Shown here in pieces: positions 1-7,554 of a DNA stretch of 64,000 nt. Every line of letters begins with the position of its first letter. Within the stretch, counting starts at the first letter, position 1. The position numbers and the translations under genes were made by a program. Where the stretch lies: NCBI GenBank assembly GCA_964235945.1, contig CAXSDV010000002.1, positions 1-64,000 on the forward strand. The letters run 5' to 3'. The DNA comes from JASLDZ01 sp964235945 (GTDB taxonomy: Bacteria > Pseudomonadota > Alphaproteobacteria > Caulobacterales > Caulobacteraceae). The notes under the pieces are model-generated. The model saw only the letters and a program-made list of their open reading frames with translations. It was not told the DNA's origin and did not search any database.

Positions 1-62
1 TCCCCGCGGGCTGCACGCCGTGCTTCGAACCGACCCGGCGGGCCCCGCGGCCGCAAGCGCCT

Positions 63-77
63 TGATACAATATACCA
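63..77. promoter_or_regulatory. Zur-like box upstream of the metallochaperone gene
   Basis: The 15-mer TGATACAATATACCA matches 12 of 15 positions of the Zur core TGTTATAATATAACA as I remember it for proteobacteria. It is a strikingly AT-rich imperfect palindrome in very GC-rich DNA, about 50 bases before the ATG at 127. COG0523 genes are often zinc-starvation genes controlled by Zur, so position and gene type agree. The consensus is recalled, not searched. Confidence 0.4.
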
Positions 78-126
78 TCTCGGCTAGGCAGCCGGGTCCC
101 CGCCCGCTTGCTTGCAGGAGATCACC

Positions 127-1107
127 ATGGCCGCAGCCGATCCGACCCGTGCGCCCCGGACGCCCGTCACGGTGCTGACCGGTTACCTCGGCGCGGGTAA
201 GACCACGCTCCTCAACCGTATCCTGACCGAGGGTCACGGCAAGAAGTACGCCGTGATCGTCAACGAATTCGGAGAACTCGGTATCGACAACGACCTCGTC
301 GTGAACGCCGACGAGGAGGTTTTCGAGATGAACAACGGCTGCATCTGCTGCACGGTGCGCGGGGACCTGATCCGCATCATCGAAGGCCTGATGCGGCGCA
401 AGGGCGGCTTCGACGGCATCCTCGTGGAGACCACGGGATTGGCTGACCCGGCTCCGGTCGCGCAGACCTTCTTCGTCGACGAGGAGGTCTCCGAGCGCAC
501 GCGGCTCGACGCCATCGTCACCGTGGTCGACGCCTTGAACATCGAGCGGCGGCTGGTCGACAGCCACGAGGCGGCCGAACAGATCGCCTTCGCCGACGTC
601 ATCCTGCTCAACAAGATCGACCTCGTGACGCCGGATCAGCGGTCCGCGCTGGAGGCGCGGATGCGTCACCTCAACCCGACGGCGCGGCTCCTGCTCACAG
701 AGGGGTGTGACGTGCAGCTCTCGCAGGTCATGGACCAGGGCGCATTCGACCTCCAGCGCATCCTCGAGATCGAACCCGGCTTCCTGGGCGAGGACGACCA
801 CGAGCACGACGACGCGATCACCTCCGTCTCGTTCTCGTCGGATCAGCCGCTCGACCCCGAACGCACCCGGCGCTGGCTGGATACGGTGGCGGCCGACCTC
901 GGACAGGACGTCCTGCGCTGGAAGGGCATCCTGTGCCTGAAGGGCGAGGATCGCAGGATCGTCTTCCAGGGCGTCCACATGCTCCTGGCCGTCGACCGGC
1001 AGCGGTCCTGGGCGCAGGACGAGGCCCGGTCCTCGCGCGCGGTGTTCATCGGCCGGGACCTGCCCGTGGAGAAGCTCAAGGCCGGGTTCGAGAACTGCGT
1101 CGCCTGA
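127..1107 (+). CDS. COG0523/CobW-family GTPase, putative zinc (or Ni/Co) metallochaperone
   Basis: This is a cytosolic G3E-family GTPase that would deliver a metal ion to client proteins under scarcity. The 326-residue product has a Walker A loop GYLGAGKTT (about 19-27), the family metal motif GCICC (about 71-75), the switch region ETTGLADP, and a guanine-specificity motif NKID. A CobW C-terminal domain follows an acidic His stretch (EDDHEHDD) typical of metal binding. The start is ATG 127 because CAGGAG lies 6 bases before it; an in-frame TTG at 112 has no such site. It is followed by a NiCoT-type permease and a metallophore-type receptor. The metal cannot be read from sequence; the Zur-like box favours zinc. 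Family assignment is sure. Confidence 0.93.
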   Translation: MAAADPTRAPRTPVTVLTGYLGAGKTTLLNRILTEGHGKKYAVIVNEFGELGIDNDLVVNADEEVFEMNNGCICCTVRGDLIRIIEGLMRRKGGFDGILVETTGLADPAPVAQTFFVDEEVSERTRLDAIVTVVDALNIERRLVDSHEAAEQIAFADVILLNKIDLVTPDQRSALEARMRHLNPTARLLLTEGCDVQLSQVMDQGAFDLQRILEIEPGFLGEDDHEHDDAITSVSFSSDQPLDPERTRRWLDTVAADLGQDVLRWKGILCLKGEDRRIVFQGVHMLLAVDRQRSWAQDEARSSRAVFIGRDLPVEKLKAGFENCVA

Positions 1108-1275
1108 CGCGGCCTCGCACGTGTCGAGGCCGGCGCGGGACCCGCCCGCCGGCGTTCGATCCCCTGATCGCATCTCGTCGGGAGCGATCTCTCCCGCGCA
1201 GGACGTCATGCCGCTCTTTGCCCTAGACCCGATCCTCGTCCGTCGAGCGCCAGCGTCCAAATCCGGGGCGGGCGG

Positions 1276-2085
1276 GTGACGGACCTCACGCTCGGCGCGG
1301 GCGGAGGACTGATCTTCCTCCTGGGACTGCGGCACGGCCTGGACCCGGACCACGTCGCGGTGATCGACAACTTCACCTTCCGGGCGGCGGAGGAGCGACC
1401 GGCCTTCGCGCCCTGGAGCGGCGCCCTGTTCGCGGCGGGCCACAGCCTTTCCGTCGCGGCCGTCGCGCTCCTGGTGGCCGCGCTCACCCCGCGCCTCGCC
1501 TGGCCGGGCTGGCTCAGCGAATCGGTGGACTGGGCGGTGATCCTGCTGCTGGCCGTCGTCGGGGCGTTGAACCTCAGGGCGCTGCGCAAGCCGGGGCGCT
1601 ACGTTCCCGCCGGCTGGCGGCAGGTGCTGACGCCCTCGCGCCTTCGCGGCGGTTGCCACCCTCTCGCCGTGCTCGCGACCGGCGTGCTCTTCGGGCTCGT
1701 GTTCGACACCGCGACCCAGGCGGCCGCCTGGGGCGCCGCCGCGTCCGCACGGACGGGGATCGTCGGGGCCGCCGGCGTCGCCGCCCTGTTCGCCGTCGGC
1801 ATGATCGTGACGGACACCGCCGACAGTCAGATCGTGGCGCGGCTGCTGCGCAGGAACGGCGAAGCCTCCGGCGTGGCGCGCTACAGGCGGCTGGTCGGCT
1901 GGGTGATCGTGGCGCTCTCCTTCGGCATGGCGACCTATGCGCTGTGCACCAAGCTCGGCTGGACCGCCGAGCTGTCCGACGATCGCTTCACGCTCCTGGG
2001 CGCGACCATGGCCGCCTCCGTCGTCGCCGTCTGGTTCGTCGAGCGTCGTCACCGGCGGGCGCCTCGGGCCCGGGAGGCGACCTGA
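1276..2085 (+). CDS. NiCoT-family (HoxN/NixA-like) metal permease
   Basis: This is an inner-membrane high-affinity divalent metal permease of 269 residues with about seven to eight hydrophobic segments. The family signature is clear: RHGLDPDHVAVIDN near residues 19-32 corresponds to the HX4DH nickel/cobalt motif, and GVLFGLVFDTATQ matches the second conserved segment. The start is GTG 1276, with only weak purine-rich sequence before it. It lies 168 bases after the COG0523 gene on the same strand, so co-regulation is likely. Known members carry Ni2+ or Co2+. The neighbouring Zur-like box and metallochaperone leave room for another metal. The family call is confident; the substrate is inferred. 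Confidence 0.88.
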   Translation: MTDLTLGAGGGLIFLLGLRHGLDPDHVAVIDNFTFRAAEERPAFAPWSGALFAAGHSLSVAAVALLVAALTPRLAWPGWLSESVDWAVILLLAVVGALNLRALRKPGRYVPAGWRQVLTPSRLRGGCHPLAVLATGVLFGLVFDTATQAAAWGAAASARTGIVGAAGVAALFAVGMIVTDTADSQIVARLLRRNGEASGVARYRRLVGWVIVALSFGMATYALCTKLGWTAELSDDRFTLLGATMAASVVAVWFVERRHRRAPRAREAT

Positions 2086-2148
2086 CGGGCTTCGTCCGCA
2101 GGGGGCGCCCGCCGGGCGGCCCCGCCGGGGCGCGGCCGGGTCCATTGA

Positions 2149-2164
2149 GATCGGGGACCCGATC
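2149..2164. promoter_or_regulatory. Palindrome before DUF2946/TonB receptor genes
   Basis: GATCGGG-GA-CCCGATC is a perfect 7-bp inverted repeat that ends 15 bases before the GTG start at 2180. It could be an operator or a small mRNA hairpin controlling the following pair. I do not recognise the regulator. Confidence 0.3.
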
Positions 2165-2179
2165 CCATACCTTCTCCCT

Positions 2180-2554
2180 GTGACCGCGCGCAGCGCCCAG
2201 GGCGGGTTCAGCCACGTCGCGGCGCTGCTCGCCGTGGCGCTGCTGTTGTTCGCCGGCGTGCGCTCCACCCTCATGCAGGCGCAGACGGCGGCCTCGCCCC
2301 GTGGCGGGACGCCCTCGTGCATGGACATGGGCGGCGCCCGCGGCGCCCCGTCCAAGCCCGAGAAGCCCGCCAAGGCGTGCGCCTTCTGCGCCGTCGCCGC
2401 GCACCTTCCCGTTTGCGGATCCGCGCCGGCGCCGGCGCCGCCCGCCACCGTCGCCTGGCTCGCCTGGCGGCCCGCCGCCGGCCTGGGTCCGCGCGGACCT
2501 CCGGCCCTCGACCCCCGGGCTCGCGGGCCCCCGACCCCGCCGCTGATCGCCTGA
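2180..2554 (+). CDS. DUF2946-type small membrane/periplasmic protein
   Basis: This is a 124-residue protein with one N-terminal hydrophobic segment (VAALLAVALLLFAGV, about 12-26). A Cys/Met/His-containing middle (PSCMDMG, then CAFCAVAAHLPV) is the hallmark of DUF2946 proteins. The C-terminus is rich in Pro and Ala and ends RARGPPTPP, as is common in the family. The start is GTG 2180 just after TTCTCCCT; the longer reading from 1937 only overlaps the NiCoT gene. The function of the family is unknown; it is repeatedly found beside copper, nickel or other metal genes and TonB receptors, and here it directly precedes one. The paired cysteines and methionines suggest metal binding, which is inference. 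Confidence 0.68.
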   Translation: MTARSAQGGFSHVAALLAVALLLFAGVRSTLMQAQTAASPRGGTPSCMDMGGARGAPSKPEKPAKACAFCAVAAHLPVCGSAPAPAPPATVAWLAWRPAAGLGPRGPPALDPRARGPPTPPLIA

Positions 2555-2631
2555 ACCGCGCGGGGCTCCGGCTCCGCGCCCTTCCACGTCGGCGGCGGCG
2601 GCGCAGGTGCGCCCGCGCGCCCGGGGTCCAC

Positions 2632-4773
2632 ATGCCAACCACCCTCCTCGCCCGCGCCTGCGCGCTGGCCGCGTGCGCGCTGGCCGCGCCCGCCGCGCGC
2701 GCCCAGGTCGCCGCACCCGCCCCCCGGACCGGCCCGCAGGGGGCGGACGCCGCCAACACGCCGAGCTGGCTCAGCGAGGTCGTCGTCACGGGCGCGCGGG
2801 GCCGCTACTCGGCGCCCGACGCCGACACCGCCACGCGCACGGACACGCCGCTGATCGACGTGCCGCAATCGGTCCAGGTCGTCACCCGGACCCTGATCGA
2901 GGAGCAGGACGCCCGCACCCTGGCCGACGCCCTCGTCAACGTGTCGGGCGTCACGCCCACCCGGCCGGAGGAGGCGCTGTTCGCCTCCCCGATCGTGCGC
3001 GGCTTCCCCGCCGAGATCTACCGCGACGGCCTGCCGATCTACGGCGCCGGCCAGACGGCGGACGACCCGACCAGCCTGGTCGACGCCGAGCGGGTCGAGG
3101 TGGTCAAGGGCCCGACCTCCACCCTCTACGGCGGCGGCGTGGGCTCGCCCCTGGGCGGTCTCATCAACGTGGAGTCCAAGCGCCCGCAGGCGCAGACGGG
3201 CGGCTTCGTGGCGGTGCGCGGCGGGAGCTTCTCGACCTTCGACCCCTACGGCGACCTGAACGTGGCGCCGGCTCCCGGGATCGCCGCGCGGATCACGGGC
3301 GAGTACCAGACCAACGGGAGCTGGATCGACCGGGTGCGCGGCGACCGCTGGTCCGTGCAGCCGAGCGTCTCGTTCCAGCTCGGTCCGCGAACGGAGCTCC
3401 TGGTGCAGGGCGGGTACGAGCGGCGCAGCCAGCTCGAATATTCCGGCCTGCCCGCCGACCAGGCGCTCGCCGGCCGGTTGGACCGGGACGCCTTCCCGGG
3501 GGCCACGACGGGCCAGCCGCGCACCACGGTCGACAACCGGCTGGCGACCGTCGAACTGCGGCACGCCTTCAGCGACGACCTGCGCCTGACCGTCACCGGG
3601 CGCTATTACGACAGCCGCATCCGCGACAACGGCAGCTTCGTCTATCCCGACCTGTACCCGCCCGATCCGGCGACGCCGACCCGCTACTCGATCCTGACCA
3701 TCGACCTGCCGACGCGGGTGAAGGAGGGGACCTTCGACGCCGACCTGCTGGCCAAATTCGACCTGCTGGGCGGGCGCCACGAACTGCTGGCCGGCGTCGA
3801 CTACGACCACACCAGCTTCGTCGGCGATCTCGGGTTCGACGGCGCGCCCATCGGCGTCCTCGACCTTGCACGGCCGGGCGGCGCCTTGCCTTTCGGTGCG
3901 CCGCCCGCCGTCGACGTCACCCAGACCGACCGCTACGAGACGCTCGCGGGCTACCTGCAGGACCAGGCGACCTACGGCCGGCTGCACCTGACGGGTTCGC
4001 TGCGGCTGACCCGGCTCGCCTTCCGCGAGCGGGAGCAGGGGACGGACCGGACCTACTCGCGCGTGTCCCCCCGGGTGGGGGCGACCTTCGACCTCGTTCC
4101 GGGCGCCGCGCTCTACGCGGGCTACGCGACCGGCTTTCGCGCGGCCTTCGCCTTCGTGGGACTGCAGCCTCCCAGGCCCGAAACGTCGCGCAACTACGAG
4201 GGCGGGCTGAAGCTCGCCGCCAAGGGTCTCGGCCTGTCGGGTACGGTCGCCGTCTTCGAGCAAACGCGCAACAACGTCGCCACGCCCGATCCGGCCAACC
4301 CCCTGTTCTCCATCCAGACCGGCGAGCAGCGCGCGCGCGGGGTGGAGGCGGACCTTATCTGGGAGCCCGCGCCGGCCTTCTCCCTTCTCGCCAACTACGC
4401 CTTCACCGACGCGCAGGTGACCCGCGACGCCGCCGTTCCCGTCGGCGACAGGCTGCCGCGCGTGCCGAGGAACGGCGGGCGCGTGGCGGCCCGCTACCGG
4501 CTGCTGAACGGAACCGCCAAGGGCCTGTCGTTCGGGGCGGGCGTCACCGCGTACGACCGGCGCGAGCTCACCCTGCCCAACACCGTGTCCGTGCCCGGCC
4601 ACGCGCTGGTCGACGCGCAGGCCGCCTACGACTTCGGCCGCTACACGATCCAGGTCTCGGCGGTGAACCTGGGCGGGCGCCGGTCCTTCGAAACCTACGA
4701 GTACCTCGCCTTTCCCGTCGTGATTCCGACGCAACCCCGCTCAGCGTACCTGACGCTGAAAGCCCGCTTCTGA
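2632..4773 (+). CDS. TonB-dependent siderophore/metallophore receptor
   Basis: This is an outer-membrane receptor of 713 residues. The signal peptide runs from MPTTLLARAC to a likely cleavage after ARAQ. A TonB box-like stretch SEVVVTG precedes the plug domain (about 60-190, with TPLIDVPQSVQVVT, VSGVTPTRP, GFPAEIYRDG and VEVVKGPTSTLYGGG). A 22-strand barrel follows and ends with the aromatic signature YLTLKARF. The MPQSV-type plug sequence is characteristic of siderophore receptors rather than sugar receptors. The start is the ATG at 2632 because the preceding in-frame sequence from 2317 overlaps the DUF2946 gene and lacks a signal peptide. It sits in a metal locus, so the ligand is probably a metal chelate. 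The exact ligand is unknown. Confidence 0.9.
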   Translation: MPTTLLARACALAACALAAPAARAQVAAPAPRTGPQGADAANTPSWLSEVVVTGARGRYSAPDADTATRTDTPLIDVPQSVQVVTRTLIEEQDARTLADALVNVSGVTPTRPEEALFASPIVRGFPAEIYRDGLPIYGAGQTADDPTSLVDAERVEVVKGPTSTLYGGGVGSPLGGLINVESKRPQAQTGGFVAVRGGSFSTFDPYGDLNVAPAPGIAARITGEYQTNGSWIDRVRGDRWSVQPSVSFQLGPRTELLVQGGYERRSQLEYSGLPADQALAGRLDRDAFPGATTGQPRTTVDNRLATVELRHAFSDDLRLTVTGRYYDSRIRDNGSFVYPDLYPPDPATPTRYSILTIDLPTRVKEGTFDADLLAKFDLLGGRHELLAGVDYDHTSFVGDLGFDGAPIGVLDLARPGGALPFGAPPAVDVTQTDRYETLAGYLQDQATYGRLHLTGSLRLTRLAFREREQGTDRTYSRVSPRVGATFDLVPGAALYAGYATGFRAAFAFVGLQPPRPETSRNYEGGLKLAAKGLGLSGTVAVFEQTRNNVATPDPANPLFSIQTGEQRARGVEADLIWEPAPAFSLLANYAFTDAQVTRDAAVPVGDRLPRVPRNGGRVAARYRLLNGTAKGLSFGAGVTAYDRRELTLPNTVSVPGHALVDAQAAYDFGRYTIQVSAVNLGGRRSFETYEYLAFPVVIPTQPRSAYLTLKARF

Positions 4774-4784
4774 GGAGCCGGACC

Positions 4785-5630
4785 ATGGCCCACATCGACC
4801 GCCGCACCGCCGCCCTGCTGGCGCTCCTGGCGCCTCTCGCCGTCGACGCCGCGCAGGCGCAGGCGCGGACGCCCGCGGCCCGGCCCCGCGCCGAACCGAC
4901 GCCGCCCGACACGGGTCGGGAGATGGACATGACGGGCTACGACCCGAAGGTCCACTGGATGGGGAACGAAGAGATCGCGATGCTCGTCTACCCAGGCATG
5001 ACGGTGATGGACCTGATCGGCCCGCACTCGATGTTCGGCGCGATGATGGGCGCCAAAATCCACCTGGTGGCCAAGTCGCTCGATCCCGTGACCAGCGATG
5101 CGGGGGTCACCCTCCTCCCGACCGCGACCTTCGACACCTGCCCCCGCGACCTCACCGTGCTGTTCACGCCGGGCGGCACCGACGGCACGATCGCCGCGGC
5201 CAAGGACGCCCGGACCGTCGCCTTCATGGCCGACCGGGGCGGGCGGGCGAAGTACGTCACCAGCGTCTGCTCCGGCTCGCTCATCCTGGGCAAGGCGGGA
5301 CTGCTCCGCGGCTACAAGGCCACCTCGCACTGGTCGTGCCGCGAGGCGCTGGCCGGGTTCGGCGCGATCCCGACCGACGCGCGCGTGGTGCGCGACCGCA
5401 ACCGGATCACGGGGGCGGGGGTGACCGCAGGGCTCGACTTCGGCCTGACCATGGTCGCGCAACTGCGCGATCCGACCTACGCCCGATGCTGCCAGCTCAT
5501 GAGCGAGTACGATCCCCAACCGCCCTTCAACTCCGGTTCATTGGCCACGGCGCCGCCGGAAGTGAGGACGGCGATGGAGCGGCTGATCTCCGGGTTCGCC
5601 GGGCAGGCGCGCGCCCTGGCCGCGACCTGA
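4785..5630 (+). CDS. Exported DJ-1/PfpI-family protein, isonitrile hydratase-like
   Basis: The 281-residue protein starts 11 bases after the receptor stop, with GAGGAG in the gap, so the two are one operon. Residues 1-27 form a signal peptide (basic start, ALLALLAPLA core, AQAQA end). A linker of about 45 residues follows. The DJ-1/PfpI domain begins at IAMLVYPGMTVMDLIGP, has FTPGGTDG and the nucleophile elbow SVCSGSLILGKAGLL with the conserved Cys, then TSHWS. This arrangement resembles isonitrile hydratases (InhA) and AraC-type GATase domains, but no DNA-binding domain follows. Export of such an enzyme is unusual. A role on a metallophore taken up by the neighbouring receptor is my inference. 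Confidence 0.85.
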   Translation: MAHIDRRTAALLALLAPLAVDAAQAQARTPAARPRAEPTPPDTGREMDMTGYDPKVHWMGNEEIAMLVYPGMTVMDLIGPHSMFGAMMGAKIHLVAKSLDPVTSDAGVTLLPTATFDTCPRDLTVLFTPGGTDGTIAAAKDARTVAFMADRGGRAKYVTSVCSGSLILGKAGLLRGYKATSHWSCREALAGFGAIPTDARVVRDRNRITGAGVTAGLDFGLTMVAQLRDPTYARCCQLMSEYDPQPPFNSGSLATAPPEVRTAMERLISGFAGQARALAAT

Positions 5631-5650
5631 CCGCGCCCGCTCCCGGCGGG

Positions 5651-6871
5651 TCAACCTCCTCGACGTTGGCGTAGCAGGAGGCCGGCCCCGATCGCGGCCG
5701 TGCCGGCTCCGGCGAGCGCGCCCAGGGCGAGGGACCAGCGCGGTCCGAAGGTGTCCGCCACCCAGCCCACGAGCGGCGCGCCGACGGGCTGGCCGCCCAG
5801 TATGACCGTGAGCAGCAGGGCCATCACGCGCCCGCGCATGGCGGGCTCGGTGGAGACCTGGACCAGACCGACGGTGGAGGTGGTCACCGTCTGCGACGCC
5901 GCCCCCACGCAGGTCATCGCGAGGGCGAACAACAGGTAGCTGCGCGCCCCCGCGGCCAGGGCGTAGCCGAGCCCGAACACGACCGCACCCACGATGATGG
6001 GCGACAGCCTGGGGCGTTCGCGCCTGGCGGCGAGCAGGGCTCCCGCCACGGAGCCGACGGCCATGGCCGAGGTCAGCAGGCCGAACCCGCCGGCGCCGAC
6101 GTGGAACACGGACGCGGCCATGGTCGAGATGAAGATCTGCGAGTTCAGGCCCAGCGTGCCGAACACGAGCAGCATGGCGAGCAGCGTCCGCAGGTCGGGC
6201 CGGCCCCGGACATAGCGCAGTCCCGCCGCGAAGGCGCCCTTCCCGGGGCCCCTGCGCTCGCCCACGTGCAGGTCGCGCGTCCTCATCACCGACAGCGAGG
6301 CGAGCACGGCGACGAACGAGGCGGCGTTGATCATGAACAGCCAGCCCGAGCCCACCGCGGCGATGAGGAGCCCCGCGAACGCCGGTCCGATCACGCCCGA
6401 AACGTGGAAGGACGTCGCGTTCAGGGCCACGGCGTTGGACAGGAGATCTTCTCCGACCATCTCGGCCGTGAAGGTGTGGCGCGCGGGCGCGTCGAAGGCC
6501 GAGGCGCAGCCGAGCAGGAAGGCGAACACGTCCACGTGCCAGACGCGCACGGCGCCGGTGATCGTCAACGCGCCCAACCCCAGCGCCAGCGCGCCCATGA
6601 CCGCCTGCGTGGCGAACAGCAGCCGGCGACGGTTCAGGTGGTCGGCGGCCCAGCCCGTCCAGGGCAGCAGCAGCACCTGCGGCGCGAACTGCAGCGCCAC
6701 CACGACGCCCACGGAACTCGCGTCATGGTGGGTGAGCTGGGTCAGCACGAGCCAGTCCTGGGCGGCTCGCTGCATCCAGGCGCCGATGTTCGAGACGAGT
6801 CCGCCGGCCGACCAGACCCGGAAGTTGTAGCTGCGCAGCGCGCGGAACACGCCCGCCTCGTCGGTGCTCAC
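5651..6871 (-). CDS. MFS transporter, EntS/MFS_3-type exporter
   Basis: This is an inner-membrane major facilitator of 406 residues with twelve predicted helices. The N-terminus (FRALRSYNFRVWSAGGLVSN, then MQRAAQDWLVLTQLT) is typical of the MFS_3 transmembrane secretion effector group, which includes the enterobactin exporter EntS. The loop motif GWAADHLNRRRLL and the second-half GWVADTFGPRWSL are visible. It starts with GTG at 6871 behind GAGGAAG. It converges on the PfpI gene 20 bases away. A role in exporting a metallophore or drug is possible, but the substrate is not shown by the sequence. Confidence 0.85.
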   Translation of the reverse strand: MSTDEAGVFRALRSYNFRVWSAGGLVSNIGAWMQRAAQDWLVLTQLTHHDASSVGVVVALQFAPQVLLLPWTGWAADHLNRRRLLFATQAVMGALALGLGALTITGAVRVWHVDVFAFLLGCASAFDAPARHTFTAEMVGEDLLSNAVALNATSFHVSGVIGPAFAGLLIAAVGSGWLFMINAASFVAVLASLSVMRTRDLHVGERRGPGKGAFAAGLRYVRGRPDLRTLLAMLLVFGTLGLNSQIFISTMAASVFHVGAGGFGLLTSAMAVGSVAGALLAARRERPRLSPIIVGAVVFGLGYALAAGARSYLLFALAMTCVGAASQTVTTSTVGLVQVSTEPAMRGRVMALLLTVILGGQPVGAPLVGWVADTFGPRWSLALGALAGAGTAAIGAGLLLRQRRGG

Positions 6872-7249
6872 AAAGGCTTCCTCGCGGCGATCAGCATGCT
6901 CGGCCGGGAGCGGAGAAACACCCTGCAGACCGCCGGAGGGTCTTCGGCGATCGCGCCGCCGTCAAGCCCGCCACCCCGCCGGACGCCGCGGACGCGACCC
7001 CCGGCCGACGTCGGCGGAGGGGCGGCGGGAAAGGGGAGGCGGCGCAGGCCGCGGGCGCGATCCCGACCCGTCGCGCCAGGCGGCGCGATTGTTGACGAAA
7101 CTCTCATTTCCCGTTAGCCATCCTCCCAAGGAGCCGGACGACGGTCCGAGGTGCGTATCCTCGGCCCGGCGTCCGAGCGGATCGAACCGAGCCCCTGGAT
7201 CGCGGACAAGGCGGACGGGAAGGCTACGGTCGACGGGGGAGGGGCGTCT
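6872..7249. other. Divergent intergenic region between MFS gene and aromatic cluster
   Basis: No convincing gene lies here. The left part is very GC-rich. The right part is relatively AT-rich around 7085-7120, where a promoter candidate for the plus-strand catabolic genes is found. An in-frame extension of the Dabb gene reaches back to GTG 7151 but looks non-coding. Confidence 0.6.
7092..7120 (+). promoter_or_regulatory. Candidate promoter of the Dabb-ligase-dioxygenase operon
   Basis: TTGACGA at 7092-7098 fits the -35 part of the Caulobacter housekeeping consensus. A weak -10 candidate, GTTAGCCA, follows at 7113-7120 after 14 bases. It lies about 130 bases before the first gene of the operon. 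The -10 half is poor, so confidence is low. Confidence 0.3.
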
Positions 7250-7537
7250 TTGGTCACGCACACGGTCGTCTTCACCTGGGTCGCAGACGTGTCGGCCGAC
7301 CAGGTGAGGCGCTTGCAGGAGGCGCTGGACGCCATGGCCGCGGAGCTGGCGGACATGGCGGAGATCCGCCACGGGCCGGACCTGCGTTTCCGCGACGGGA
7401 ACGGCGATTACGCCCTGGTCGCGACCTTCCCCGACCGGGCGGGATGGGACGCCTACCAGGTGCATCCGACGCACAAGGCGTTCGTACGCGATTACGTGAC
7501 GCCTATTCTGGCCAGCCGCGTCGCGATCCAATTCTGA
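7250..7537 (+). CDS. Dabb (stress-responsive alpha/beta barrel) domain protein
   Basis: This is a small cytosolic protein of 95 residues with a single Dabb fold: HTVVFTWV as first strand, an amphipathic helix (QVRRLQEALDAMAAELADM), GPDLRF, YALVATFPDRAGWDAYQVHPTHKAFV, and a final strand VAIQF. The conserved HPTHKAF motif is intact. I chose TTG 7250 as start because GGGGGAGGGG stands at 7235-7244 and the fold begins at once; GTG 7151 is an alternative that would add 33 residues of low-complexity sequence. Dabb proteins are often found with aromatic and polyketide enzymes and some act as cyclases or small-molecule binders. It is 17 bases before the ligase gene and is the likely first gene of the operon. 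Confidence 0.75.
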   Translation: MVTHTVVFTWVADVSADQVRRLQEALDAMAAELADMAEIRHGPDLRFRDGNGDYALVATFPDRAGWDAYQVHPTHKAFVRDYVTPILASRVAIQF

Positions 7538-7554
7538 CGGTGGGGGACGCCACG

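Noticed and set aside
1130..1200. GATCGC/GCGATC repeat before the NiCoT gene
   Set aside because: Arms are short with a 12-base spacer and such matches are expected by chance in GC-rich DNA.
2317..2631. In-frame extension of the siderophore receptor
   Set aside because: It overlaps the DUF2946 gene, and the signal peptide begins at ATG 2632.
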